Shown: positions 34,457 through 42,676 of the stretch, one piece after another
Position numbering within the stretch: position 1 is the stretch's first letter
How the letters are laid out: each line of letters begins with the position of its first letter
Assembly (NCBI GenBank): GCA_964516805.1
Contig: CAZEXI010000001.1
Span: forward strand, 19,489 to 83,488
Source: CAYSTL01 sp964516805
Lineage (GTDB): Archaea; Thermoplasmatota; Thermoplasmata; Halarchaeoplasmatales; Halarchaeoplasmataceae
Reading direction: 5' to 3'
DNA: 64,000 nucleotides
Translations under genes and position numbers: made by a program
The notes under the pieces: generated by a model
What the model was told of the DNA's origin: nothing
The model's database searches: none
The model's input: only the letters and a program-made list of their open reading frames with translations

Positions 34457-35662
34457 TTAATCTTCTTCTTGTTTCTCTTTGATCTTCTCTGTTAGAAGGG
34501 GCACTATCTCGTGCAGGTCACCGACTATTCCGAAATCAGCCATCTCAAATATCGGTGCATCTGCGTCATTATTTATGGCGATTATCGTCTTAGAGCCTCT
34601 TATTCCAACTCTGTGCTGTATTGCACCTGAAACACCGCACACAACGTACAGATTAGGAGATATCGTCTTACCGCTCTGTCCTACCTGATGAGACTTCGGC
34701 ATGATATCCTCTTCAACTATAGGACGACTGCATCCAACTGTACCACCGAGAACTTCAGATAACTGCTGTAATATATCGAAATCGTCCTTTCCACCTACAC
34801 CACGACCGCCACTAACGACGACGTCGGCTTCTTCAACTGGGATCTCGCCTGTATCTTCAGGTTCTAATACCTCTAATACCTCTGTGCTTATCGAATCTGG
34901 ATCGACCTTCACTGTTTCCTCGATTACTTCACATTCTCTGTCATAATCTGGTTCTATAGGATGCATCACATGCGGTCTAACTGTTGCCATCTGTGGTCTA
35001 GTATTCGGACAGATGATATCAGCCATTACGTTACCACCAAAAGCTGGACGTGTCTGTAGTAGATACTGTTCACCCTCATGCATGGTTATGGATAGACCTG
35101 TACAGTCCGCTGTCAGGCCGAGGCCCATGTGTCCTGCTACTGATGGAGCTAGGTCTCTTCCCAGGTGTGTTGCACCATATATGAATATATTAGGCTTGTA
35201 TTTTGCTATTAGAGTTGTTAGAGCAGTTGTATAAGCTTCAGTTGTGTAATTCTCGAACACTTCTTCATCGACAACATATACTTTATCTGCACCATAAGCT
35301 GCTAGATCTTCGACTAGATGACCAACATCATTACCTACAAGCACTGCACATAGTTCTTCACCGATCTCTTCAGCTAATTCTCTTCCTTTACCGAGCAACT
35401 GTGGTCCTGTCGGTTTCAGTTCACCTTCATGCTGTTCTGCAAATACCCATACACCTTCATACTCTGAAAAATCATCGGCCTTTTGAGCTTTCAAAACAGG
35501 CTCTATCGCATCGACTGGACAAGCTGTAACACATGCACTGCATGATATACATTTATCTTCTTCAAGCTTTGCTATACCGTCTTCCATGTATAACGCATCT
35601 ACTGGACATACCTTTACACATTTTTCACATCCAGTACACTTCTCCTCATCTATCTCTATCAT
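34457..35662 (-). CDS. etfA: Electron transfer flavoprotein alpha subunit with two N-terminal [4Fe-4S] sites
   Basis: This protein has 401 residues. The first 60 residues are a bacterial-type 2[4Fe-4S] ferredoxin (CTGCEKCVKVCP and CISCSACVTACP). The rest is EtfA, ending in the FAD-binding region GCSRPIVEEDIMPKSHQVGQSGKTISPNLYV, CGVSGAIQHRVGI and INNDADAPIFEMADFGIVGD. This ferredoxin-EtfA fusion is the CarE type found in electron-bifurcating acyl-CoA dehydrogenase/Etf complexes. It overlaps etfB by four bases (ATGA), with an acyl-CoA dehydrogenase gene upstream. It probably couples acyl-CoA/enoyl-CoA redox to ferredoxin and NADH. Confidence 0.92.
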   Translation of the reverse strand: MIEIDEEKCTGCEKCVKVCPVDALYMEDGIAKLEEDKCISCSACVTACPVDAIEPVLKAQKADDFSEYEGVWVFAEQHEGELKPTGPQLLGKGRELAEEIGEELCAVLVGNDVGHLVEDLAAYGADKVYVVDEEVFENYTTEAYTTALTTLIAKYKPNIFIYGATHLGRDLAPSVAGHMGLGLTADCTGLSITMHEGEQYLLQTRPAFGGNVMADIICPNTRPQMATVRPHVMHPIEPDYDRECEVIEETVKVDPDSISTEVLEVLEPEDTGEIPVEEADVVVSGGRGVGGKDDFDILQQLSEVLGGTVGCSRPIVEEDIMPKSHQVGQSGKTISPNLYVVCGVSGAIQHRVGIRGSKTIIAINNDADAPIFEMADFGIVGDLHEIVPLLTEKIKEKQEED

Positions 35663-36459
35663 AGTAATCCCTCCTCATCCATGTAATCGACTAATTTCTC
35701 AACAGACGTCTCTGGATCTTCGTCTATCTTGATCCCTTCACCTTTTGGAGGTGGTGAGTATGTCTTTATAACGACACTTTCCGATCCTTCGAGACCGTAC
35801 TCATCTTCATCACCTTCAAGATCTTCAAATGTCCATTCCTCAGTAGGCTTCTTTTTAGCTTTCATGATATCTCTGACGTTTGGTATCTTAGGTTCAAATC
35901 CAGGTGCCGGCATGCATGCTAACAGTGCAGGTAATTCAGACTTGATCATAACATGACCTTCATCTGTTTCCTTCTTACACACTATGTACTCTTCATCATC
36001 GTTTATCTCTTCGATATCCGCTACGAAAGTGAGCTGCGGTATACCTCTCTGTGCTGCTACTTCAGGTCCTACCTGAGCTGTGTTCCCGTCAGAAGCTTCC
36101 TGACCTGCAAATATCACGTCAGCACCACCAAGTTCTTTGATCGCTTTTCCAAGAGTTACAGCCGTGGCCCATGTATCAGCACCTGCAAAGACCCTATCAG
36201 TAAGCAGAATAGCCTTATCAGCACCTATTGCTAAACATTTGTTCAGCGCTTCTTTGGCCTGTGGAGGACCCATGGTGATAGCCACGATCTCTACGTCCTC
36301 TTCCATCTTCTCTTTCCAGTCTACTGCAACGTTCAAAGCGAATTCGTCAAAGGCGTTCAACACTGAAGGCACGCCCTCTCTGATTATAGTACCTGTCTCC
36401 TCGTCAACTTCTACTTCTGTAGTATCAGGAACCTGTTTTACTAATACTATGAATCTCAC
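35659..36459 (-). CDS. etfB: Electron transfer flavoprotein beta subunit
   Basis: This protein has 266 residues and starts at a GTG with GGTGATC just upstream. VLVKQVPDTTEVEVDEETGTIIREGVPSVLNAFDE is the standard EtfB opening, and GADTWATAVTL with AGQEASDGNTAQVGPEVA forms the nucleotide site. The latter is the form associated with a second FAD (bifurcating Etf), not with AMP as in classical Etf. It sits between the acyl-CoA dehydrogenase and etfA genes in a three-gene operon. Confidence 0.92.
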   Translation of the reverse strand: MRFIVLVKQVPDTTEVEVDEETGTIIREGVPSVLNAFDEFALNVAVDWKEKMEEDVEIVAITMGPPQAKEALNKCLAIGADKAILLTDRVFAGADTWATAVTLGKAIKELGGADVIFAGQEASDGNTAQVGPEVAAQRGIPQLTFVADIEEINDDEEYIVCKKETDEGHVMIKSELPALLACMPAPGFEPKIPNVRDIMKAKKKPTEEWTFEDLEGDEDEYGLEGSESVVIKTYSPPPKGEGIKIDEDPETSVEKLVDYMDEEGLL

Positions 36460-36479
36460 TTGATCACCAAGTGTTTATT

Positions 36480-37751
36480 TTACTTGTATGGGATGTAATC
36501 TTTTCCAAGAGTTTCTCTTCCGATCACGATCTTCTGGATGTTGGCTCCGCCTTCTGCACCTACACAGTATGACATCACGCCTCTCCAGGCAGTTTCAAAT
36601 ATGTATTCTGAACTGTATCCTGCAGCACCTAACCAGTGCATCGCATCGTCAGCAGTATCTTTTGCAAGATGCGGTACTTTGTACTTTATCATAGATATCC
36701 ATTTTGCGATCTCAGTTGGAGTGAATGTTGTTGCTTTACCTGTTCTTTCTTTCCATCCCTCTTCATCATATCTTGTATCGCACATCTCTGCAACTTTCTG
36801 TACCATCAATCTGCTGGCTTCCATCTCTGTGTATCTTTCAACGAATGGGAATTGGATGCCTTCATACTTTGCTAAAGGTTTACCGAAGGTTTCTCTCTCT
36901 TTTATATAATCTGCACCTTCTTCCAACAATCTTCTCGTGACACCTACTGAACTTGCACCGATCATAACTCTTGCTAGGTCGAAACCTTCCATGGTATGAT
37001 AGAATCCTTTACCTTTTTCACCCAACATGTATTCTTCTGGAACTCTAACATCTTCCATGATAAATCCAGAGGTTGATAACGAACCTCTTCCTGCGTCATC
37101 ATAAGGTTCTTGTGGTTCAAGTCCATCTGCATCTATAGGTACGAAGAACGATGTCATGTTCTTATGTGGGGCTTCGTCTATCTTTGGACCTGTTCTTACA
37201 TTAACCCAGTATCCTCCGCCCATCTGTTGACATTCTTCTACACCGCTGATGAATGTTTTTTCTCCGTTCAATACCCATTCATCACCGTCTTTTTCAGCTG
37301 TCGACTCGAAACCTGCTACGTCGGAGCCTCCACCTGGTTCTGTTGTAGCGATACCTATGAATTTGTCACCGTTGATAGCTGGTTTTACAAATTTTTCTCT
37401 CACTTCTTCAGAAGCATATCTGTTGATAGTGAATCCCCAACCAGTTTCAACAGCCATGAATCCTGCTGCTGTAGCTATGCTTGGGTCGATATAACCTATC
37501 TCTTCAGCTATAACTATCTGATCACTCCAGGTCAGGCCCATTCCACCTTGTTCTTCAGGAACGGTGCCCATGATAACACCTAGATCAGCTAATCCTTCCA
37601 CGATATCCTGTGGGAAAGGATGACCTTCTCTATTTATTTTAATCACTCTTTCTAAAGGCAGATTTCTTTCCGCCCAATCATTGATACTCTCTTTGAAAAG
37701 TTTCTGTTCCTCAGTTAAATCTCTATCATCTGAAAGATTAGTTCTTGCCAT
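36480..37751 (-). CDS. Acyl-CoA dehydrogenase
   Basis: This protein has 423 residues with the full acyl-CoA dehydrogenase fold. FAD and substrate segments include GIATTEPGGGSDVAGFESTAEKDGDEWVLNGEKTFISG, then FGKPLAKYEGIQFPFVERYTEMEASRL. Near the C-terminus AEGGANIQKIVIGRETLG holds the probable catalytic Glu. It oxidises acyl-CoA or, in the bifurcating direction, reduces enoyl- or caffeyl-CoA-like substrates. Its order with etfB and etfA on the same strand (20 bp gap) matches CarCDE/Bcd-Etf operons. Chain-length preference cannot be read. Confidence 0.93.
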   Translation of the reverse strand: MARTNLSDDRDLTEEQKLFKESINDWAERNLPLERVIKINREGHPFPQDIVEGLADLGVIMGTVPEEQGGMGLTWSDQIVIAEEIGYIDPSIATAAGFMAVETGWGFTINRYASEEVREKFVKPAINGDKFIGIATTEPGGGSDVAGFESTAEKDGDEWVLNGEKTFISGVEECQQMGGGYWVNVRTGPKIDEAPHKNMTSFFVPIDADGLEPQEPYDDAGRGSLSTSGFIMEDVRVPEEYMLGEKGKGFYHTMEGFDLARVMIGASSVGVTRRLLEEGADYIKERETFGKPLAKYEGIQFPFVERYTEMEASRLMVQKVAEMCDTRYDEEGWKERTGKATTFTPTEIAKWISMIKYKVPHLAKDTADDAMHWLGAAGYSSEYIFETAWRGVMSYCVGAEGGANIQKIVIGRETLGKDYIPYK

Positions 37752-37823
37752 TTTACCACCTAATATATTAAACCTTATGAATTCGAAATTATCACCAATA
37801 TTAGAAGTTTTGCATCGACAACC

Positions 37824-37850
37824 GTCTAAAAAGGAGAAAAAATAAGATTA
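37824..37850 (-). terminator. Oligo-U terminator after the CDF transporter gene
   Basis: On the minus strand the bases following the CDF stop read CTTATTTTTTCTCCTTTTT, two T-tracts without a strong hairpin, as in intrinsic archaeal termination. Confidence 0.4.
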
Positions 37851-37855
37851 TATCA

Positions 37856-39004
37856 TTACTGACAGTCTATATCACATTCTTCACAATCTCCTTCGCATGG
37901 CTCTATATGGACCTGTATCTCTGATTCTATATTTAATCTCTTATCTAACGTCTCTTTTAGATTCTCTTCGAAATCTGTACCATCTTCATGGGCTTTTTTA
38001 ACTGTCTTTTCTTTTGGTACCAATATATGCATCGAGATCAGGACCTTATCTTTACTCTCAGTCACTTTAATTTTATGAGCCTCTTTTATCATCTCATGGG
38101 ATTTAACTGTTTCATCGATTATATCCTTAATATCCTCTTCGGGTGGAGACCATGGATCAAGATGGACCTCGACAGATGATTCGAATTTATCCTCCAAGGT
38201 ATCTTGTAATTTATGAGATATCTCATGGGCTTTTCTTATGACCCCAGGTTCAGATGTCATATGCAATGATATGGCCTTATCTCTACCATAATCGTGCACT
38301 TTTATGTCATGTACATCTTCAACTCCTTTTAGGCTAACACTTGTTTTTTCTATATCTCTTATCAATTCGTCTGATGGAGCTGTGCCCAATAATTTATACG
38401 TGGATTTTTTCACATAATTGATCCCTATGTATCCAAGCAAAACAGATATACCTATACCAGCAATTGGGTCTAAAAATGGGAATCCAAGATGGGTAGCGTA
38501 AATTGAAGCCAACACAAGAATTGTAGTCAACGCATCGCTTCTATGGTGCCATGCATCTGCTTTTAAAGATTCTGAATCCAATCTTTTACCTATTATATAA
38601 CTTGCTTCTGCCATCACTTCTTTTAACACTGCTGTTACACCAACAATGATGTAAAATGTAAAGCTCATATCGATAGGTTCCGTTTCACCTACAAGAGCCA
38701 TCGCTCCGTCAGTTAAAAATTTCAAAGCAGCTATAAGAAGCATCAAGCCCACTGCTAGTAATGCAACATGTTCCGCCCTACCGTGACCAAAAGGATGTGA
38801 TTCATCAGGAGGTTTTTCTGATATTTTCAGTCCAAAATAAACCGCAAGAGAGCTTGCACTATCAGAGAACGAGTGAAGTGAATCAGCGATGAGTGCCAAA
38901 CTTCCTACACCTAGACCTATAAATCCTTTTGTTCCAAAGATTACTAAATTTAAAAAGATACTTATCAACGCGATGAGTTTTCCTAAAGATAAATCTTTAT
39001 TCAT
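37856..39004 (-). CDS. Cation diffusion facilitator metal exporter
   Basis: This protein has 382 residues. Six membrane segments (1-205) contain the metal-site pairs ADSLHSFSD and ADAWHHRSDA, characteristic of CDF transporters exporting Zn2+, Fe2+, Mn2+ or Co2+ by H+ antiport. The cytosolic part is longer than usual and appears to hold two dimerisation-type domains (about 215-295 and 300-375). A Cys-rich end (CEGDCEECDIDC) is probably a metal sensor or buffer. It lies near the ferritin-like gene, consistent with iron or divalent metal homeostasis. Confidence 0.9.
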   Translation of the reverse strand: MNKDLSLGKLIALISIFLNLVIFGTKGFIGLGVGSLALIADSLHSFSDSASSLAVYFGLKISEKPPDESHPFGHGRAEHVALLAVGLMLLIAALKFLTDGAMALVGETEPIDMSFTFYIIVGVTAVLKEVMAEASYIIGKRLDSESLKADAWHHRSDALTTILVLASIYATHLGFPFLDPIAGIGISVLLGYIGINYVKKSTYKLLGTAPSDELIRDIEKTSVSLKGVEDVHDIKVHDYGRDKAISLHMTSEPGVIRKAHEISHKLQDTLEDKFESSVEVHLDPWSPPEEDIKDIIDETVKSHEMIKEAHKIKVTESKDKVLISMHILVPKEKTVKKAHEDGTDFEENLKETLDKRLNIESEIQVHIEPCEGDCEECDIDCQ

Positions 39005-39166
39005 CTACCAAGAATAAGTGTATTAAATTGATATATTTTTTTATCTATCAGCTCTAAATCGGTCACATTTTCATGAACAGCTAGTTAAGATGTGTTATAA
39101 AAAAAGAGAATTGGTATAGTTAATAATAGCCTTTTAAGATAAACTAAAATAAGTTTATTTATAAAA

Positions 39167-39451
39167 CTATTCTTCCATCAGTTCTTCGACCTCTTCCTTA
39201 CCCTCTTCCATCTCGTCTACCTGCTGTTTATCAAGTTTCAGTAACAATGTCTGGAATTCTCCAACGTGCTCTTTTTCCTCTTTAGCAACTTCCAGCAATA
39301 CTTGTTTCAAAAGGTCATCATCAGTATACTCAGCCATCTGCTCGTAAAAGTTTATCGCATCTAACTCCGCAGCTAGTGCAAATCTTAGAATCTCTCTATC
39401 TGTAAATTCTTTACTTATCTTCTCTAAATCTATCGGCTCTTTTGCAAACAT
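39167..39451 (-). CDS. Encapsulin-cargo type ferritin-like protein
   Basis: This protein has 94 residues. AAELDAINFYEQMA and KEEKEHVGEFQTLLL give E29, Y36, E59 and H62, spaced as the ferroxidase ligands E32/E62/H65 of encapsulated ferritin (EncFtn). It also closely resembles the N-terminal domain fused to the Pyrococcus furiosus encapsulin shell, including the ending GKEEVEEL. It should oxidise and mineralise iron inside an encapsulin compartment. No HK97-like shell gene is in this window, so the cargo is either served by a shell elsewhere or works alone. GAAGGG precedes the ATG. Confidence 0.85.
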   Translation of the reverse strand: MFAKEPIDLEKISKEFTDREILRFALAAELDAINFYEQMAEYTDDDLLKQVLLEVAKEEKEHVGEFQTLLLKLDKQQVDEMEEGKEEVEELMEE

Positions 39452-39549
39452 TTTATCTACCCTTCACTCTAATTATAAATTTTCCCATTTTTAACACTTA
39501 TGCAGACTATAAATAGTAATTATCGCTTTGAATATATAGGTATTAAAAG

Positions 39550-39984
39550 ATGTATATTGAGATAAATACCAGGATTTGTTCAGAAAATGATATTAATCAA
39601 GTTTTTGAAATTGAAAATGAGTGCTTTGAGTGTCCATATCCAAAACATGTTTTTAAGGATTATTTAGGTAGTGAATTATTTTTAGTAGCTGAAAACGAAG
39701 AGAAAGTTGTAGGTTATATAATCAGTGATGTTAGAGAAAATGAAGGAGTGATCATATCTATCGCTGTTGATCCTGATTTCCAGAGACAAGGTATAGGTAA
39801 AAGGTTGATCCAAAAAACTATAGAAAATCTGTGTACAGAATATATCGTACTCACAGTAAGGGTGAGCAATAATAAAGCTCAACAATTTTACGAGAACTTA
39901 GGATTCAAACGATTCTACCTGATCAATAATTACTATTCTAATGATGAAGATGCTATAGTTATGGGTAAAAAGCTGAAAAATTAA
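39550..39984 (+). CDS. RimI-like GNAT acetyltransferase
   Basis: This protein has 144 residues. SIAVDPDFQRQGIGKRLIQ is the acetyl-CoA loop and LTVRVSNNKAQQFYENLGF the second conserved block, as in RimI/Naa10-type N-terminal protein acetyltransferases. The end GF.R...INNYYSNDEDAIVM is typical of RimI. It is expected to acetylate N-termini of ribosomal or other proteins. It stands alone. Confidence 0.85.
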   Translation: MYIEINTRICSENDINQVFEIENECFECPYPKHVFKDYLGSELFLVAENEEKVVGYIISDVRENEGVIISIAVDPDFQRQGIGKRLIQKTIENLCTEYIVLTVRVSNNKAQQFYENLGFKRFYLINNYYSNDEDAIVMGKKLKN

Positions 39985-40029
39985 TGAATAAAAGTAAATA
40001 TCTTAATAATATAACTAAGCTGAATAACT

Positions 40030-40572
40030 ATGGGAATCTCGAAAGAAAAATACGAGGAACTCCTTGAAAAGGAAAAAGAAAAAAGAAAATCTAGAATGAA
40101 AAAGTATCAATTCGGTATTTTTGTAGTTGCAATTCTTTTTGGTATTGCTTTTTTTATAAACATTGATTGGACATACAGAATAATATTGATGGTGATTATA
40201 GGATTACATGGATCCATCCTTATCTTTTTGGTGATAAAAAATCTATCATTATATTACTCTTTAACAGACGAACTGCAGATCGAAGGAGATAAGATAGCAA
40301 AATACAATCCAAATCAGGAAAAATATAAAATTTGGATAGACATAGATGACATTGAGAACGTTTACATGAATATAGAGGAGCGACCAAACACATTTTATAT
40401 AGTTTATGAAGTAGATGGAGATAGAAGTGCTGAAGGGTTCTACAAAGAAAGAATTCCAGATAAAGAAAAGTTTTTTGAAATAATCGAGGAAAGAGGTCTG
40501 GTAAAAGAAGAGAGGATATCATTCCCAGAACTTAAAGATATAGTTAATTTTGGAGAGATAAAAGATAAATAA
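40030..40572 (+). CDS. Two-pass membrane protein with PH-like C-terminal domain
   Basis: This protein has 180 residues: a charged N-terminal helix (KYEELLEKEKEKRKSRMKK), two membrane segments (FGIFVVAILFGIAFFI and IILMVIIGLHGSILIFLVI), and a domain of about 100 residues with strands (LTDELQIEGDKIAKYN, KIWIDIDDIENVYMNI, TFYIVYEVD) that recall bacterial PH domains. I do not recognise a named family. It precedes a DUF1624-like gene by about 50 bp. Confidence 0.6.
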   Translation: MGISKEKYEELLEKEKEKRKSRMKKYQFGIFVVAILFGIAFFINIDWTYRIILMVIIGLHGSILIFLVIKNLSLYYSLTDELQIEGDKIAKYNPNQEKYKIWIDIDDIENVYMNIEERPNTFYIVYEVDGDRSAEGFYKERIPDKEKFFEIIEERGLVKEERISFPELKDIVNFGEIKDK

Positions 40573-40620
40573 ACATATGAATTCAAAGCAATTATATTAC
40601 CCTCGATTGTTAAAGGATTG

Positions 40621-41391
40621 ATGGAAAACAAAGAAAGCAGATTCGAAAATAGATTCTGGGAAATCGACTTCATGAGGGGGGTAGCTATCATAATGATGGT
40701 GTCATATCATTCTGCTTTCACATTGTATTATTTCGATGCTTTTAGTATTGAAGTCAATAAAGGATACTGGAGAATTTTAGGTAGATCCACTGCGATTATA
40801 TTCATATTGCTTGTTGGTATCTCTCTAACTTTGAGTTATTCAAAGACAAAACACTTCAAATCAAAAAAAGAAATATGGATCAAATATATTCTTAGAGGTG
40901 TAAAAATAATATCGTGGGGTTTACTAATAACTCTGATAACATTTATATTTTTAAAAGAAGACTATGTTCGATTCGGTATACTACATTTCATTGGTTTATC
41001 AATAATTCTTGCCTTTCCATTGATAAGATATAAAATTATCAATTTGATTTTAGGATCCATATCATTCTTAATCGGTTTTCACTTAGAATCCATATCAATA
41101 AGTACAAATCTATTGATATGGGTAGGTTTACGTCCCGATTCATTTTACACTATTGATTATTTTCCGCTATTTCCATGGTTTGGTTTGATACTTTTTGGCA
41201 TATTCTTAGGTAATATATTGTATAATGAGCATAAAAGAATATTCGATCTGCCTGATCTAAGCAATGTTAGTTTGGTAAAGTTTTTTACATTTATGGGAAA
41301 AAATTCACTTATATTATATCTTCTTCATATCCCATTTATTATTATAGTCATGGTCCTATTTGGAATAATTGATATATCTGTGTTTTTATGA
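40621..41391 (+). CDS. DUF1624 (heparan-alpha-glucosaminide acetyltransferase-like) membrane protein
   Basis: From ATG 40621 the protein has 256 residues with about seven membrane segments. RFWEIDFMRGVAIIMMVSYH with the conserved Arg and His opens the DUF1624/acyltransferase-3-like family; FGILHFIGLSIILAFP and a closing SLILYLLHIP also fit. Members transfer acyl groups across or at the membrane; the acceptor is unknown. AAAGGA stands before the ATG. Its 3' end overlaps the convergent phosphatase gene by six bases. Confidence 0.8.
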   Translation: MENKESRFENRFWEIDFMRGVAIIMMVSYHSAFTLYYFDAFSIEVNKGYWRILGRSTAIIFILLVGISLTLSYSKTKHFKSKKEIWIKYILRGVKIISWGLLITLITFIFLKEDYVRFGILHFIGLSIILAFPLIRYKIINLILGSISFLIGFHLESISISTNLLIWVGLRPDSFYTIDYFPLFPWFGLILFGIFLGNILYNEHKRIFDLPDLSNVSLVKFFTFMGKNSLILYLLHIPFIIIVMVLFGIIDISVFL

Positions 41392-42006
41392 TTTCAAATC
41401 ATCCAAATGAGATGTATCACCATACATTTTTATTCTAGTTTCTTTCCCGTCTAGTTCTACTAAGCTCAAACTAGTCTCTATTAATCTTGGCGGGTCCCAT
41501 AACTTATTCAATGGTCTATCCTCAAATTTTGACAACATTATTTTACTCGCACAACCATGAGATACAATCAATATCGTTTCATCAGAATTATTTTTTACGA
41601 TTTCATTCAAAACATCCTTAACTCTATCCTGAACTTCAGGATAACTTTCTCCAGTTTTTGGAACATATTTATCAGGAGCGTTCCAAAACTTATCATAATA
41701 TTTTGGATATTTCTCTTTAACCTTTTCAGCTTTCATACCCTCCCATTCACCCATGTTGATCTCCTTCAATCTCTCATCAAAATAAATTGGAATATTGTTC
41801 CCGTCTAAGGCAATTTCAGCAGTTTTCCTAGTTCTACCTAGAGGACTGCAGTATATATGGTCAATATCAATCTCCTTCAGTCTTCTACCCAAAGCTTCAG
41901 CCTGTTTACAACCTAATTCTGTTAAGGGAGCATCTTTCCATCCTTGTAATCTCTTCTCCTGATTCCATTCAGTTTGTCCATGCCGGGTTATGTATATCTT
42001 CAACAT
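41386..42006 (-). CDS. Histidine phosphatase superfamily protein
   Basis: This protein has 206 residues. ITRHGQTEWNQEKRLQG contains the phosphorylated His of the RHG motif; SPLGRTRKTAEIAL, MGEWEGMKAEKV and ILIVSHGCASKIML supply the other catalytic Arg, Glu and His. It may be a cofactor-dependent phosphoglycerate mutase relative, an alpha-ribazole phosphatase or a sugar phosphatase; the sequence does not decide. Confidence 0.88.
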   Translation of the reverse strand: MLKIYITRHGQTEWNQEKRLQGWKDAPLTELGCKQAEALGRRLKEIDIDHIYCSPLGRTRKTAEIALDGNNIPIYFDERLKEINMGEWEGMKAEKVKEKYPKYYDKFWNAPDKYVPKTGESYPEVQDRVKDVLNEIVKNNSDETILIVSHGCASKIMLSKFEDRPLNKLWDPPRLIETSLSLVELDGKETRIKMYGDTSHLDDLKS

Positions 42007-42075
42007 CTTAATTCAGTAAAAGCTTAAGATATATTTAACAATTTAAAAGTAGAAAAAGAGTAAGAAGAGTTTTTG

Positions 42076-42606
42076 TTATTGACTATCCATATTCTTATTC
42101 TCAGACTCGGAGCCTTGGAATTGTTCGCCTTGTTGTCCTTGTCTCGATCGCTTAGAAGAACCCTGTTGTGACTGCTGCGGAGGTGTTTGGTTATTGTATT
42201 GATTTGGTTGTCCTTTATTGGAATATTGTCCTTGTCTATAATATTGCTGCTGCGGTGGTGGCATGTATCCAGGGAATGCTTGTCTTAATGTACTTTTTAT
42301 ATCATCCATTTTAAGATACCATATAATTAGAATTATTATGCCAATGATGGCTCCAAATACTAGAAAAATCAAAGTTAAAATAATTCCTAGAGTAGACATG
42401 CCAAAATTAACATCAATCCTATTTCCTTTTTTACCAGGGGAAATATGTATTTCATATGTATTTAAAGTACTTTCACCCGTTATCGTTCGCTCCCAAGCCA
42501 TCACTTCTGCGTCATTTGCTGAAAGTATCGAGGCTATCTCATGTTTTATCCTATCTATATCTTGGTCTGAGAATAAAGTTTGTCCCGATATTCTTATCCC
42601 TTCCAT
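42076..42606 (-). CDS. Membrane protein with Gln/Pro-rich C-terminal tail
   Basis: This protein has 176 residues. An N-terminal soluble alpha/beta domain (1-70; DIDRIKHEIASILSANDAEV, STLNTYEIHISPG) is followed by one membrane segment (LGIILTLIFLVFGAIIGIIILIIWYL). A low-complexity tail follows, rich in Gln, Pro, Tyr and Asn (PPPQQQYYRQGQYSNKGQ). No family is recognised. The disordered tail may drive assembly or bind a partner. A TATA box lies about 25 bp upstream of the ATG. Confidence 0.65.
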   Translation of the reverse strand: MEGIRISGQTLFSDQDIDRIKHEIASILSANDAEVMAWERTITGESTLNTYEIHISPGKKGNRIDVNFGMSTLGIILTLIFLVFGAIIGIIILIIWYLKMDDIKSTLRQAFPGYMPPPQQQYYRQGQYSNKGQPNQYNNQTPPQQSQQGSSKRSRQGQQGEQFQGSESENKNMDSQ

Positions 42607-42624
42607 ATAAAAACTAGTGAAATT

Positions 42625-42634
42625 AATATATAAA
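42625..42634 (-). promoter_or_regulatory. TATA box of the Gln-rich membrane protein gene
   Basis: On the minus strand TTTATATATT is centred about 24 bp before the ATG at 42606 with no ribosome site, suggesting a leaderless mRNA. Confidence 0.45.
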
Positions 42635-42676
42635 AAAGTAACGTAAAGAAGAATAAAAGAGGTTTTTTTATTATTT

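Noticed and set aside
35203..37583. Several plus-strand frames of 70-160 codons opposite etfA, etfB and acyl-CoA dehydrogenase
   Set aside because: They lie wholly inside well-conserved genes and show no family resemblance or ribosome sites.
39140..39159. Weak A/T hairpin (ATAAACT / AGTTTAT) after the ferritin-like gene
   Set aside because: Almost no G-C pairs and no T-tract on the correct side; too weak to call a terminator.
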